From Saccoglossus kowalevskii (taxonomy: Eukaryota; Hemichordata; Enteropneusta; Harrimaniidae): DNA of 48,581 bases. This document shows, piece after piece, positions 20,801-31,800 of the stretch. Each line of letters opens with the position of its first letter. Within the stretch, counting starts at the first letter, position 1. The stretch lies in assembly GCF_000003605.2 (NCBI RefSeq), contig NW_003158737.1, positions 12,449 to 61,029 on the forward strand, given 5' to 3'. Both the position numbers and the translations under genes were made by a program. The notes below the pieces were generated by a model, which worked only from the letters and a program-made list of their open reading frames with translations, was not told where the DNA came from and ran no database searches.

Positions 20801-23730
20801 ATATGCTTCCTCGCAAGGTTGAGGGATAAAACAGATAAATCCAATCAATTATTTTTCAGGGATAAAATATAATTGAAACTCTTTCATCAACAAATCAGAG
20901 TCACATATTATATTTCACTGCAAAACAGCCGTTCGTTGGATTGACGGCGGGCTAACACATCTGCTAGAGAAAATTAGCCGTGTCCACAGCAAATATCTGT
21001 TGCAAATGTGATGGCATGTGATGTGGTGTGTTGATACTACTCACTGTATATTTTAGAAGCTAGCAAAATATTTCCAGCAATATTATCTTGAAAAATCTAG
21101 TAGCTCAAAAAATAATAATTCACACACTAAGTTTACGGTCATAATTTGCACACTGATTTAATGCACCACCCTATCCTAGAATTTGAGTCCCTTGAATACA
21201 CAGTGTATAATTTAAATATATACTCTGCCGATTATCTCTTCAATAATACTTTAAAAGATGACACTATTTGTACGTATTACGTCACGACACCCAAATACCA
21301 CCGATAAACAAACATTGATTCATTTAGGTTAACCAATCAAATAGTTAAAAATAGAAGTTCAGAGAAATCTGACAACGGTAAATTATAATTGCGGAAAACC
21401 ATTAAGGAAAACAAACAATTGGTTTGCAAATACAATTATTCTTTGATATACAATACACACGTGACATTTCGGTGAAAGTGATTAAAATGGCTCCGTGCGC
21501 GTGTGCATTCATTTAATTCTTGGAATACGATAGCCACTGTTGTATACCTCTTCAATTTTAACTAATATATCTTAATTGTGTCACATACACAACATTTACG
21601 ACACAAAAAGAGGAATGGCCGCACAGCCAGGAATGCTGATGTCAGCGTGAGCAATGTAACATTGGATTACTCCTCGCGTTGTTTCGTCCAATCAGATGTA
21701 CCCTAGCCCCCTATCACTGCAAATCAAGTGACGTCATGACGTACTTACCTTTTTGTCCCTGTAATCCTTCCGGTCCTGAGTGTAAAGAAAAAAGAAAATT
21801 TCAAGAATGACGTCACCAGATGTTCATAAAACTGAATACTATTCAATACCAGGATTAATTGTAAAATTGTAAAAAGCGGTTGGAGAAAGAAAGCCCGCTT
21901 TCTAGCTACATGGTACCATGAATACAGTGTATACATTCCGTCAGATTTAAAGTGGACTACGTGGTTTCTATGAAACTCATCCGTTAATGTACTATATACT
22001 TGTCATTGCGACCTGGGCTCAGCTGAAACCCATGCGAAATTAAATATTGATTGTGTGGTTATTTTACTAATACGAATCACAGTCTCTCTATCCGAATGTA
22101 TTACGTTAAGTAACACGCGTCACTCAGTGTTAAGAAAAACATTTCAAGAACATTTGTAAAAGATTAAAATGTATCAATTCATATGCATTTTATATTCTCT
22201 CGAACACCAACGTTTCAAAACGTGTTCACTTATTCCATCATGATTAATTTGTTCCACTTTTATTTTCAAATATGCAGTTATTTATCTGAACTTGGATAAT
22301 ATTACAGATTGTAATCAAAAATAATTAAAGGACATCGCATTGGAGGCAAAAACAAAATCATTCGTTCAATGAAATAATAAACGCACGTCATTTATAAGTA
22401 CGTACCATTAATTAGGCATGCATGCGCATTTGCGTACTTCATTATTTTAACTCATTTGTGAGCTAACAGCATTTTAACTTTCGGCATGTTTGATTATCAA
22501 TATGAAATATCCAGGGAAAATACTAAAGTTATAAAAATTGTGACAATGTCAGGTAAGTTTCTAATAATATTGTCGATCAGTGGCCATGTTAATTCCGATA
22601 TGTTAAACGAATAATAACTCTATTCTATGATATAATATAATATACAACATGAAAATAAATAAACACACAGTTACTGAACTGTGTACGGTTATATAATTTA
22701 TTTTAACGAAATAATTGCTCTACATTTTACCGTCACCTTAATTCCCATGAGCCTCGTAAGTGCTAGATTACTGGAAATTGAACACATAATGATAAATATC
22801 ATATAGGTATGGTCGGCAATCACAAGAATGATACGTGACGCATTTTTTTCGTTTTGTTATCCTTTAAGCAAATCTTGTCATCGCTGACGATCATCAACGT
22901 GAACTTGTGGCTGGTATACGACATAACTATATGAAACATTTGGACAACATTGACAGGGTCGGCCCACACGGGCTACGTATACAGTACGATACATTCACAT
23001 CAGCGTGTCCTCACCTGGTGGGCAGATAAAACAGCTTAGCACTTCGTCCTTGCTTTTGTCGTCCCGTTTATATCGGTGAGCTCGATTCTTTGAAAAGTAA
23101 TGTGACATAGAAGAAGATTTAAAACCATTATCAGCTTTCGAACTTGTTCAAGGCCTTTCTGTTAGTAATGTGTGTTTTTATTCGCTGAGCGTAATTTGAG
23201 AAATTAGCGTAAATAAACAAATCGTGGCGGTGTGTTGCTGTACGATAAAACAGATAGCAATTACAAATTATTGACTCTTCACTCAGTCTAAACCGCAACA
23301 TCGATATATGGATATCAGAAACAAATGTTTATCTTACAGCTGTACAAATGTCATCTTGGGTTCTTGTGAGGGGGAAATGAATATCTATAAAAACACATTA
23401 GACTAAACATAACAATATGATGCAACATTTTTTTGGAGGGGTGCGACATTCAACGTGTTAACTCACCGAAACTGTCATGGTGGATTTTCCCTGCTGTACG
23501 TTATCTATTTCCAACTTCGCGATACGTCTTTCAAGTACAAGTAATTTGTCATCGCCGTCGTGTATTTTACTGTTAAGTTCCGAAAGCCAATAAAGTGTGA
23601 GCACAATATAGGCGCCGAATGAAAAACACACACATATACAACAGAATAGTAACCACGGCCAGCCACCTTTTCGCCTATGTTCCGATGAGGCACCGTGAGT
23701 TGTCGACGCTTCCTTGAATGTATTCTCCAT
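14860..23730 (-). CDS. EDA: Ectodysplasin-A-type TNF ligand with collagen-like stalk
   Basis: Ten minus-strand exons: 23730-23467, 23087-23015, 21775-21749, 20462-20409, 19447-19352, 18087-17998, 17060-17032, 16593-16521, 15828-15713, 15093-14860. They join in frame to 351 residues (human EDA-A1: 391). Residues 1-25 are cytoplasmic, 26-48 form a type II membrane segment, and 50-80 form a short heptad-like coil. R93-Y94-K95-R96 fits the furin rule R-x-K/R-R. About 31 Gly-X-Y triplets follow (113 to about 207); uninterrupted collagen exons are 27, 54 and 90 bp, all multiples of 9, each splitting a Gly codon. The TNF homology domain (about 212-351) has AIHLQG, GVLNNWRVYS, GQYYIYSN, PFLTC..GTCYSSGV and C-terminal STYFGIIKV. 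C298 and C312 have the same spacing as the EDA cysteine pair. EDA signals through EDAR-type receptors in vertebrates; the invertebrate role is not shown by sequence. Very confident. Confidence 0.92.
15278..15311. mobile_element. Perfect 34-bp palindrome with near-perfect 7-bp flanking repeat
   Basis: Arms CTCAGACTAGTAATACA / TGTATTACTAGTCTGAG with no loop. Flanks are GTTCAAC on the left and TTTCAAC on the right, six of seven identical. The layout is the same as the CACAGTC palindromes but with different arm sequence; it sits in the last EDA intron. Confidence 0.5.
16030..16404 (+). repeat. 21-bp satellite, about 18 units, in an EDA intron
   Basis: Tandem units of the form CCAATACGTAAAGTAAAATCA, varying mainly at the ATC/ACT/CCC positions; the central units (16180-16290) are almost identical. 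As 21 is divisible by 3 and the unit lacks stops in some frames, long open frames appear on both strands (hydrophobic LLYVLV on minus, PIRKV on plus). These are repeat artefacts. It lies between the last two TNF-domain introns' exons (16521 and 15828). Confidence 0.9.
17419..17552. mobile_element. Complete family-A MITE, 134 bp
   Basis: Begins TTAAAAGGACGGTGGTCGTG and ends GCGCGACGACCACCGCCCTTTAA read outward, so the first and last 28 bases form an imperfect inverted repeat with TTAA at both borders. The interior has the GTTCGAATTTCATGTAAA block shared with the 14011 copy. No coding capacity. Located in an EDA intron. Confidence 0.8.
18582..18906. mobile_element. Inverted-repeat element with TCCTCGGGGGCGGA ends and TA target duplication
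   Basis: A 14-bp perfect terminal inverted repeat flanks about 325 bp, with TA on both outer sides, the target typical of Tc1/mariner-type insertions. The interior matches the 11126-11919 element over most of its length. An open frame (plus, 18533-18922) runs through it but corresponds to nothing known. Located in an EDA intron. Confidence 0.7.
20632..20770. mobile_element. TTAA-bounded MITE, family B, 139 bp
   Basis: Left end TTAAAGCGGGAGGGATGTCA then CCTGCGCACGCG; right end, reverse complemented, TTAAAGCGTGGGTGTCGTAA then CCTGCGCATGCG. The inverted repeats are about 35 bp with TTAA at both borders. A relative lies at 24280-24362. Located in an EDA intron. Confidence 0.75.
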
Positions 23731-24279
23731 TTGACGACCGCGGCGTACGTATGAACAAAACACGCTCGATGGTTAGTTAGTTAGTTCCCCGTGTAACGGA
23801 CAAAAGATGCATCCATATTGCAGTTACACAACAAATGATGTTTAAATTCTCTCGATTCCAGGCGAAAAAGTTGAAACAATTAAATCCTGAGTTTCTACGT
23901 TCTCCCCAGTCGATTTACGGTCCAACGCATCCCACTATAGTGTCCATTTCATCAACGTAACGAGAAAGTAGACGTATACCAATTAGTGATTAGCAGCGTG
24001 TGCTCAAGTCCGGTCTTGAGTGGATTTACTCTTAGAGCGCGCAGCAGGATGTGGAATCGCGTAAAATTGTAGGACTCCAACTGGTAGAGGTCATAGATCA
24101 CAAAGTAATCTGTTACGATATCGAACCACTCGATGCTATCTGATGGGTTCAATTATCTGACCACGCAGAGAAGAGAATTCGATTTCCTCCCAACTACTTG
24201 GTAGCCGGTGCGCAATGGGTGGATAAATTGAAACATTGAAAACAACCTCATTAAGATACGTTAACATAAATGTAAAGTT
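23731..24279 (-). promoter_or_regulatory. 5' flank of the EDA-type gene
   Basis: Sequence upstream of the EDA start codon, so it should hold its 5' UTR and core promoter. A short TTAG repeat (23770-23786) lies just upstream of the ATG. No promoter element that I would name with confidence. Confidence 0.3.
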
Positions 24280-24362
24280 GGAGGGTCCTCACCTGCGCAG
24301 GCGTGGGAATTGATGTCCCAAAACATACGCTAAAAACGCAGGTGACGACTTCCCGCTATAAT
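24280..24362. mobile_element. Family-B MITE remnant, about 83 bp
   Basis: The arms GGGTCCTCACCTGCGCAGGC and, reversed, GGGAAGTCGTCACCTGCG share the CACCTGCG core and neighbouring bases with the 20632 element. The TTAA borders are no longer exact, so this is a decayed or internally deleted copy. Confidence 0.55.
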
Positions 24363-24952
24363 ATGGACCAGGGATATTATCTACAGTCATTTTAAAAATA
24401 GCAACGAGAGAGCAAGGCCCACGCACACAAAATAAAAAATATTATGTATCACGTTTTTAACATGCTTAGTATGGTTTCCATTTGTTATAAATGTAAAGAA
24501 AATATGCTTTAGTAGGCGCTGAGCACACGGAATCCTTATAAAACTGTTGGCTGCTTTATGAGCATAATGACACTCACAGAATAAAATACTATGAGCTGCA
24601 ACTTGAATGAGTGTACTCCGACACCGTGATAACGACGCACTAAAACGTAAAGAACTCATTGGTTACAATGAATGAATAACATATGCACAAGTCTTTCACC
24701 GATATTATATTAAATGCAGTAATTTCTCTAATGAAAACGAGTCACTGCAATCCCATTAAAAATGCGTATTTTTAAGCATTTGTTGAATTAAAGCTATAAT
24801 AATAATTTCCTAATTGGTTGACACATTATTATATGTATATGTATGATAAAGATTGCTTGTTATTGGAAAAGATTTTCATTAGTTATAACGCTAAACGTGG
24901 ACCCGAGGATATATTTATATTTATTTTTAAAAGTTTTTTTTTAATTCCTTAA
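24363..24952. other. Intergenic, one unassigned open frame
   Basis: A 90-codon minus-strand open frame (24659-24387) is present but has no recognisable domain, splice context or start context. I see nothing else here. Confidence 0.35.
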
Positions 24953-24959
24953 TACAAGC

Positions 24960-24989
24960 ACAGTCACTCTACTAAGAGAGTGACTTTGA
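24960..24989. mobile_element. Ultra-short palindromic element with 7-bp target duplication, copy 2
   Basis: A 30-bp near-perfect palindrome with left arm CACAGTCACTCTACT and right arm AAGAGAGTGACTTTG, flanked directly on both sides by the 7-mer ATACAAG. The left arm is identical to copy 1 at 5629; the right arm has diverged slightly. Insertion at an unrelated target with its own 7-bp duplication argues for transposition rather than chance. Confidence 0.7.
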
Positions 24990-24996
24990 TACAAGT

Positions 24997-26191
24997 AGGT
25001 GCAGTTTTTATTGGAATGTCACCTCGGAATGTATAATGGAATATACGAAAAGTTAACACACATATAGGAGATTGGGGCAGCTGCCCGCTAAAAAACCTTT
25101 ATCATTTAATGTTGTCGATGGTTTGTCTTATTTTATGCCTCGTTAGGCTCGTAACTTGATTTAATGCAAAGTGTATACGTGGATTTTAATGCATTCATGG
25201 TTGATCACATCGTCACATATACATGTGATGAATTCCACATCCATTAGACGTGTAAACAATTCCATTTAAGAAGAAGGACATACATTACATATATCTGTAC
25301 CGATGCGTACGTCCATATAAGTACAGGATGATAGTCGCGATTGTCATTGTCACGTTGTAACGACAGATTATACCAAATTGAACAAGGCCGCTATTACTGG
25401 GTGATCGCACGTAAATTTCGTTTATATACCCCGACTATTCAATGTCTAGCAGCATAGAATCTACGAGGTGTCCCCCACTGTGCCTTACATCACTAAACGC
25501 CTAGGTACAGTGATAGTAATATCTCATTACCTATTCAGATATCTGTATCACATTATGAGACGTCAAAAGCCGTTTCGGTAAAATATTAAGTACTGTTTCT
25601 TGGTCAGTTAGAAATAGCGGCACGTAGAGAATCCCCCCGCCCCACAATCGTGCGATCTCAAGGCGAGTGAACAAGCAGCAAATAGCTGGGCGCAATTAAT
25701 ATTTACTAGCATTTGTGAGTGTCATATAGTGAGTGGAGGACTGGATAGATTGTATGCCAGAAGTTAACGTATCATTCAGAAGAAACTATGCCTTCACATG
25801 CAGTGTACGTGTATCATCGATGTATTACATTTAAATTATTTGCAACAGATACGGTAAAAAATATCGCTATGGACGTCGCCGCAAATATATTAAAGGGAGA
25901 ACTCATTACCACCCGGGAAACAATGCATTACATTCTTCACCGATGCATATCTCTGTTGGCCAGAGTAACGAAGTATTAGTCGTTATTAGAAATGGCGATA
26001 GCCAACGTATGTACCAAGCAACGACGAAAACTATGTTATTATTAATATGTCCTCCAAGACACCATACGCCCATCGATTTGTTGAATCCGACGACTGAAAC
26101 CAACCTGCACTGGTCAAAAGGTCAAAATAATTATAACGACTGACACAATTGCAGATAGATCGATTGGGGGGGGGGGGCTCTTCTCCTTGAG
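24997..26191. other. Intergenic, nothing recognised
   Basis: Includes a poly-G run near 26167 and small hairpins such as 25217-25238. Short open frames at 25788-26143 on both strands overlap one another and lack any recognisable product. Confidence 0.4.
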
Positions 26192-26365
26192 TTAAAGCAC
26201 CACGTCACTGTGTTTCACAACAGTACACAATGTGTGTACACAAAATTTAAATTCATGTTGCATTATTCAAATTCCGTGCAAAACAAGTAATGTATCTTAC
26301 ATGTGTTGTATATCGCATGGGACCTATATCGAACACGAAGCAACGCGATGCTATCCACCTTTTAA
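26192..26365. mobile_element. Family-A MITE, diverged copy, 174 bp
   Basis: Starts TTAAAGCACCACGTCACTGT and ends ATGCTATCCACCTTTTAA. The interior CATGTGTTGTATATCGCATG then GGACCTATATCGAACACG parallels the 17419 element (GCGTTGCATACGTCGCTGTG then AGTCCCATATCGAACAG). TTAA at both borders. Confidence 0.65.
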
Positions 26366-26658
26366 CCATCTAAGTTTAATCATCATTTAGATCACCAAAA
26401 TACACCGTTATGACTCCCTTAGGGTCTGCACATAAACATACAATTATGAATAAATAAAACACACGATTAGGTCCCACCCCGATGAATTATGTATTCACGC
26501 ATGTTTGTACTATTCCCTAGTCTCACTTCGCTCACACCTCACGTTGTGCTCCATTCAACCAGTGTGCGATAATACCGGGCTACGTATTCACCGGTCAACG
26601 TCTGCAAAATATATAGGTGTGAATGGGCCGTAAAAGACGACAAAACTAGGAGTCACCC

Positions 26659-26820
26659 ACAGTCAGCTGGTGCACACGTGATAATAAAATAAATCGATAT
26701 TTACTATATGGNNNNNNNNNNNNNNNNNNNNNNNNNNNNNNNNNNNNNNNNNNNNNNNNNNCCCCATATAGTAAATATCGTATTTATTTTATTATATCAG
26801 ATGTGCGCCAGCCGACTGTG
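26659..26820. mobile_element. Long-TIR element interrupted by an assembly gap
   Basis: Left arm ACAGTCAGCTGGTGCACACG and onward for about 53 bp to the gap; the right arm (26762-26820) is its inverse with small differences. Both ends are bordered by GGAGTCACCC, a 10-bp duplication if the element begins ACAGTC, or 8 bp if it begins CACAGTC. The 50 N between the arms is a standard unknown-size filler, so the true interior may be large. A third copy of the arm is at 48446-48502. Confidence 0.7.
26712..26761. other. Assembly gap (50 N)
   Basis: Exactly 50 N, centred between inverted arms; probably a placeholder where assembly collapsed in the repeat. Confidence 0.95.
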
Positions 26821-26822
26821 GA

Positions 26823-28100
26823 GTCACCCGCCAGTGTAGGTAGACGTGCTCCGCATCGCGATACAATCTCCGTCCTATAAATGGAACAGTTTTAAATGGC
26901 GTGTAAAGAACACGGTCATACAGTGACTACTAATGCACAAGTCGAATCACGGACTTATACAGACAACGTACAATATTTTACTACACACACTTAAGCCTAT
27001 TTTTCATGGTCCAATACACAGTTAAGATTGTCCTCGGGAGCAATTCTGCCCACCAGCAGACAAAACCCTACAAACGAAGATACATACATTTTTACACTAA
27101 ACATGGGATTCAAACTCGCGACCATGGCAAACGCCTCGCCACTGTATGCAAAACACAAACAACTTATCTAATATTGAAGATTGGAACTGTTCACCATATA
27201 ACTATCGCTGACTAAAACCTGGGTGGCTGGCGTTTCATCATGAGTTGAGATAATGCAAAACGGTTATCCTTGGCCATGACCGGAAATGTATATAACTTTA
27301 ATATGAGGATTGAATAACAGTTGTTGTCCTGGTTTGTCAGTTGCCGTTGTTGTGATTTTGCGCTTCAATTCGCATACAATATTATCAAACATGCTATGAT
27401 ACAATGATTAAATATTTATCAATTATGTTGAAAACTGTTATTAGATACAATTACTATATTTGATTGTGTTAACATTCTTTGAATGGTATTCACGTACATT
27501 ATAAACATATTGTATTGAAGTGGCATAGTATACGCATACTACGTGGGTAATTCGTACATGTCACCAGGAAATTACCTATCAGATTTTTTTACACTTATAT
27601 GGAAACCGATAGAGATGTGTGGACGCCATTGGGAAATATGATGTTTTCAGATGCTTTCATTTATAAGCTGTGTTGATCTGATAATACGATTTGCAGCAAT
27701 TGAATTAAAACATCAGTCTGACGATGATGACAATTCCACGATTCCCCGCAGTACGCTGTAAAAAACATTCTACATTCTCATTTGCAATTCATCATGAACT
27801 TCATTAGCGTCTGCTACCGCCAAGTACATGTGCAGATCCAATCCCGCGACTGATTGACATTCCTCGTTCATGGTAAACGTTTAGATTATTCTTGTTTTCT
27901 TACTTTTAACTACTGAGAGAAATATGATATTGGTTCATTTCGCGGCTTAACCTGTTATTTGTGTACTTCATACATTTTGTTCGACTTTGCCAGATGTATT
28001 TCATATTCAGCATGCTTATACGTCACTGGCACATGTTTTTGCGACATATATTCCCGTGTTCTTATTTTTATGCATCTCTATCTTAGATGATCTATTATTA
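26823..28100. other. Intergenic, nothing recognised
   Basis: AT-rich. Short open frames only; no splice-supported exons, RNA genes or repeats that I can identify. Confidence 0.4.
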
Positions 28101-28109
28101 TTATATTCA

Positions 28110-28890
28110 TGCATGTATCATGATGTAAGAAAAATTTGAATCCTATATTATTTTAAATTTTCATAGATGAACTTTAGATTATGTTATCGTAGTCAATGGG
28201 ATTAGTATGATTTTTTTAATATTCTATTTGCCGATGACGTTGTGATATTTGCTGATAATGCTATTGGATTTCACAAATTGAGCAATGTTTTTAATGGGTT
28301 CTGTGAATGTTTTAAATTGAATGGAAATACCGGGAAGTCATGGTATGGAAATGGTTATGGAAACGAAGATCATAACTGAAATGAACGGGTTGGTTATAAA
28401 TGACAAGAATTTTGAAATGGATAGCTGCTATAAGTAATTGGAAATATTTGTATCATGTGGAAACGCGATACAATCTAAGGCGATGTTCTTATTGTTCAGG
28501 TTTGAGTGTAAAGTTAGAATAATCAGCTACGAGTTATATTTATTTAAAATCGTTATCGTAATTATGTCAATGAAACAGAGATTTGTGAATTCAGACTATA
28601 TATCGATACCGAAGAATCAGGACCAGCGACGACAAATGAAAATTTTTTGGGGTAAATGTGCATTCTGTTGTTATAGGTGCATTAAATATTGGGGGCGACT
28701 GACTGACTACCAAATGATAGAATAGCCGTAAATGCATATAAATTGGTTTTAGGACAGATGACAATTGAAACAACTTTTGGACATCGGCAATTGAGCTGGT
28801 TTATTCTCATACGGGTTATGGGCGGCCTGGGTCACCAATAAAGTTTTGAGATTTGAGAATTGTTTTAATGTATTTAGAAAGCATGTAGAA
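28110..28890 (+). pseudogene. Decayed non-LTR retrotransposon (LINE) reverse transcriptase remnant
   Basis: With frameshifts and stops, the plus strand reads a DVRKNLNPILF-like block with a stop in place of Asn, then IFIDEL (about 28118-28177). Next comes LFADDVVIFADN (28224-28259), the reverse transcriptase catalytic FADD box, followed by a C-CFKLNGN block. Further on are CYKYLEIFVSCGN-like (28425-28467, needs one base shift) and KYWGRLTD (28688-28711). This order matches LINE-type reverse transcriptases (SPILFN..F-ADD..YLG..KYW.RL). It is clearly non-functional; the clade cannot be decided by eye. Confidence 0.75.
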
Positions 28891-31800
28891 AACATGAGTT
28901 TCCAAATAAATAGTGCAACGAGTTATGTAGTAATGACAAAACAAAAAGAATATATTGTTTTAAAAGTTTATTAGAACCAAAAAAATAGTGAACTAGATTA
29001 AACACAGAAACGCCTTACGTCGCCTACGTTGTTTGAATCACTAACTTGAAATAGAAGAAAGTCGATTCAAAGACTTACTTACAAAAGTAGTAGCAGAAAT
29101 GAAACTATGTTTAGTTTGTTTAAATTGCATACAGAACGAGTTTCACTTTGTGCTATATTTTGTCCTCCAGAGAGTTATTTTATTACCAAGGATTGTATAC
29201 ACTTATCCTTTTAAACACAAGTGTTCTACTGTTGTTTTTTTTCTGCCAATGTTTTAATGTCATGTGAGCAAGGGCCCCTTAAGTCACTGAATAAATATAT
29301 GTGATCTATCATTAAAGCTATTTGTTTTCTATTCTGTCGGATTGCATTTCATTTGCTTAGCGAACTACAAGAATACTGGTTTACATACTTGCAACCACAA
29401 TTTAGAATGTGCTATAGCCAACGCTAAAGATTAAAGGAGTACCGCTGCACTAAATATTGCATTACACTTCCAGACGATTTTACCAACATGTTTCATTTAT
29501 TATAAACGAATTGTTTTCTATAGAACATAAGTAAATTGTAATTAAAACCCATCTAGTGCCCCTCGACCAATCAGAATACTTCATTTCTTAACTGTTTCCA
29601 AGTCTGATTTATTTTTTTCAATTCAAATCTGTTTGTCCTCATACATTGTTCCAGAACGTGTTTATGGACCGCGTGATCAAATATGAACCACTGACTATGT
29701 TTTATTACGCTGAAAGGAAACCACAAAGAGCTCCCACAACGGAACACGTGACAGAAACGCTGCTCATTGTTGAGTATCTGGAACACGACATCGGTCATTG
29801 ACGTTTGAACTACATGACGTCAGACCACGAATAATCCACGAACGTTAATCTCTATGAACATCGTACAGAGTTAACCTAATTGATGGTAGGACTTACACCA
29901 CCCAATTAATATACGTAGCTGGTTAGTGTGAGTTTTAAGTCAGGCAAAATTCTCGTATTTGGACATGTTATCTTAGATCAGATTTATGCGCAAGGAAAGT
30001 CTTCGTACGAGGGTTTTATCCTATACATATAAGTATAAGATAAATAATAAAACAACGCAATCATCTACTAAACGAATGTATAGATATAATCTTCAGCGAA
30101 CCTGTGGCCAGGGCTCTCGACTTAAAGCATGGGTACCCATGTTTAAGCATGGCTTTTTAAAAATCGCCTCTGAAAGCGTATATACATTTGGGAAAATATA
30201 ATCCATTCCAAGTACGAACAAATTCAAAGCTCAGGATTAGAGTTTCCGTCGTGAATGATGGAATACAGATTCACCCTGGAGTTTCGCTAATGGTTTCGCC
30301 GGTTAGGTTCACAAAAGAAATTAATAACTGGAGATTGAACAATAAGCATGTGTTGAGTTTATTATTTCATTTTGAATATATATATATATATACCCTTATT
30401 TTTTATTGGTATTTATTGCCCCTGAACATCTTATTGTGACGTGACTATCTGTTTATAAACCACCTCCTATAGTACGTGTTTTCGAGTTGCAGCATGCGTG
30501 CCAAGTTGTTATATCAAATAACCCTTCCGGGTCTTGTGGCTTATGGCAGACAAACAACTCAGAACAGAGTTGTCATCCTGTTGACGCCATTACATTGAAA
30601 TGTAATATTCGTGTAGAAGGCGCTGTTAACTGGGATTCGACCTGTGGTTGAACAATGAATCAAGTTTAGTTACATATTCAACAGATTTGGTAATATCTCT
30701 CAGAGATGTTGAAAGTAAGATCAAAAGTTTTAATAGTTTCCTTGAATAGCATTTATCACCGGTCAAATAAATTTCGTCTAACTGATGCAATCATTCAATT
30801 AAATGAAATACATATATGAATATATTGAACGTGCACACACACTTGTATTCCAAACTCCAGTCTGAAGTGTGTGTGTGTGTGGTTATTGTATATGGAAAAT
30901 AATGTTTTCTAATAATTATATATGTACGGCAATATTCCATTTCTATCGACTGTCCGGTGCATTGCCTCAGCATCAACTATTTATTTTCAACGAATTATCA
31001 GCGAGACTGTTTTGCTAACTTCTTCTACAAATTATTGGTGAGATTGTATTTTTAACCATTAAAACATGTACAATGGGCTGTAATTGGTAGGATTTGTTTT
31101 CAAATTGTTGATATTTACAATTATACATTTTTAAATTAATGAATTCTGAATCTTCAATTTTTTAGTAATATATTTTATGGCTTGTTTTGTAATAATATTC
31201 AATCAGGTCGCTCTCACATTTTTTTCCATTTCATGATGATATGTGACTGTTTTCTCATATACATTATACAGGTGTATATCTTTTTTTTCGCCATATATAA
31301 CTCGTCTATTGTTTTCATAATTCAATCTTTTTCAGATGCGTTACTATGGCAATGAAAACTTGGATTATACTTATTATAATTTCATTTATTATTCAAAACT
31401 AGATAATTATAATTATTTTTGATATGCACGACTTCCGATGGCTTTTCAATCGTTTATTGTAATGTACATGGGTATAATTTGTTTTTCCAAGAATTTGCAG
31501 TTGATATTGTTTGAATTACAATTGTATAGTTTCGAATACTGCTTGCCCGATTTGTTCTACTCAATGAATTAACAATATGGTTACTCTGTATGACATCCGG
31601 TATGTTTCTGAACGTTGAACTAGAATTGCAAATAGAGCAAATAAGCATAAGGATCCTTTTTTAAAGACCATGTTTTATTTTAGTAATGTTAAACCAACAT
31701 AATACTGAGTATTATCCTTTTTAATTGTCCCAACATCGTTTCTAAATATATTACTCAGCCGTGACTTAGTGGAGATTAAAGGGTGACAATTTTCGTTTAA

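Noticed and set aside
22074-22100. CACAGTCTCTCTATC flanked by CGAAT repeats, resembling a single end of the mini-palindromes
   Set aside because: Only one arm is present and the flanking repeat is 5 bp, so it is too weak to call.
24387-24659. 90-codon minus-strand frame with several Cys and His
   Set aside because: No domain recognised and no flanking splice sites consistent with a gene; left as unassigned.
29571-29798. 75-codon minus-strand frame
   Set aside because: No similarity recognised; isolated in an intergenic stretch.
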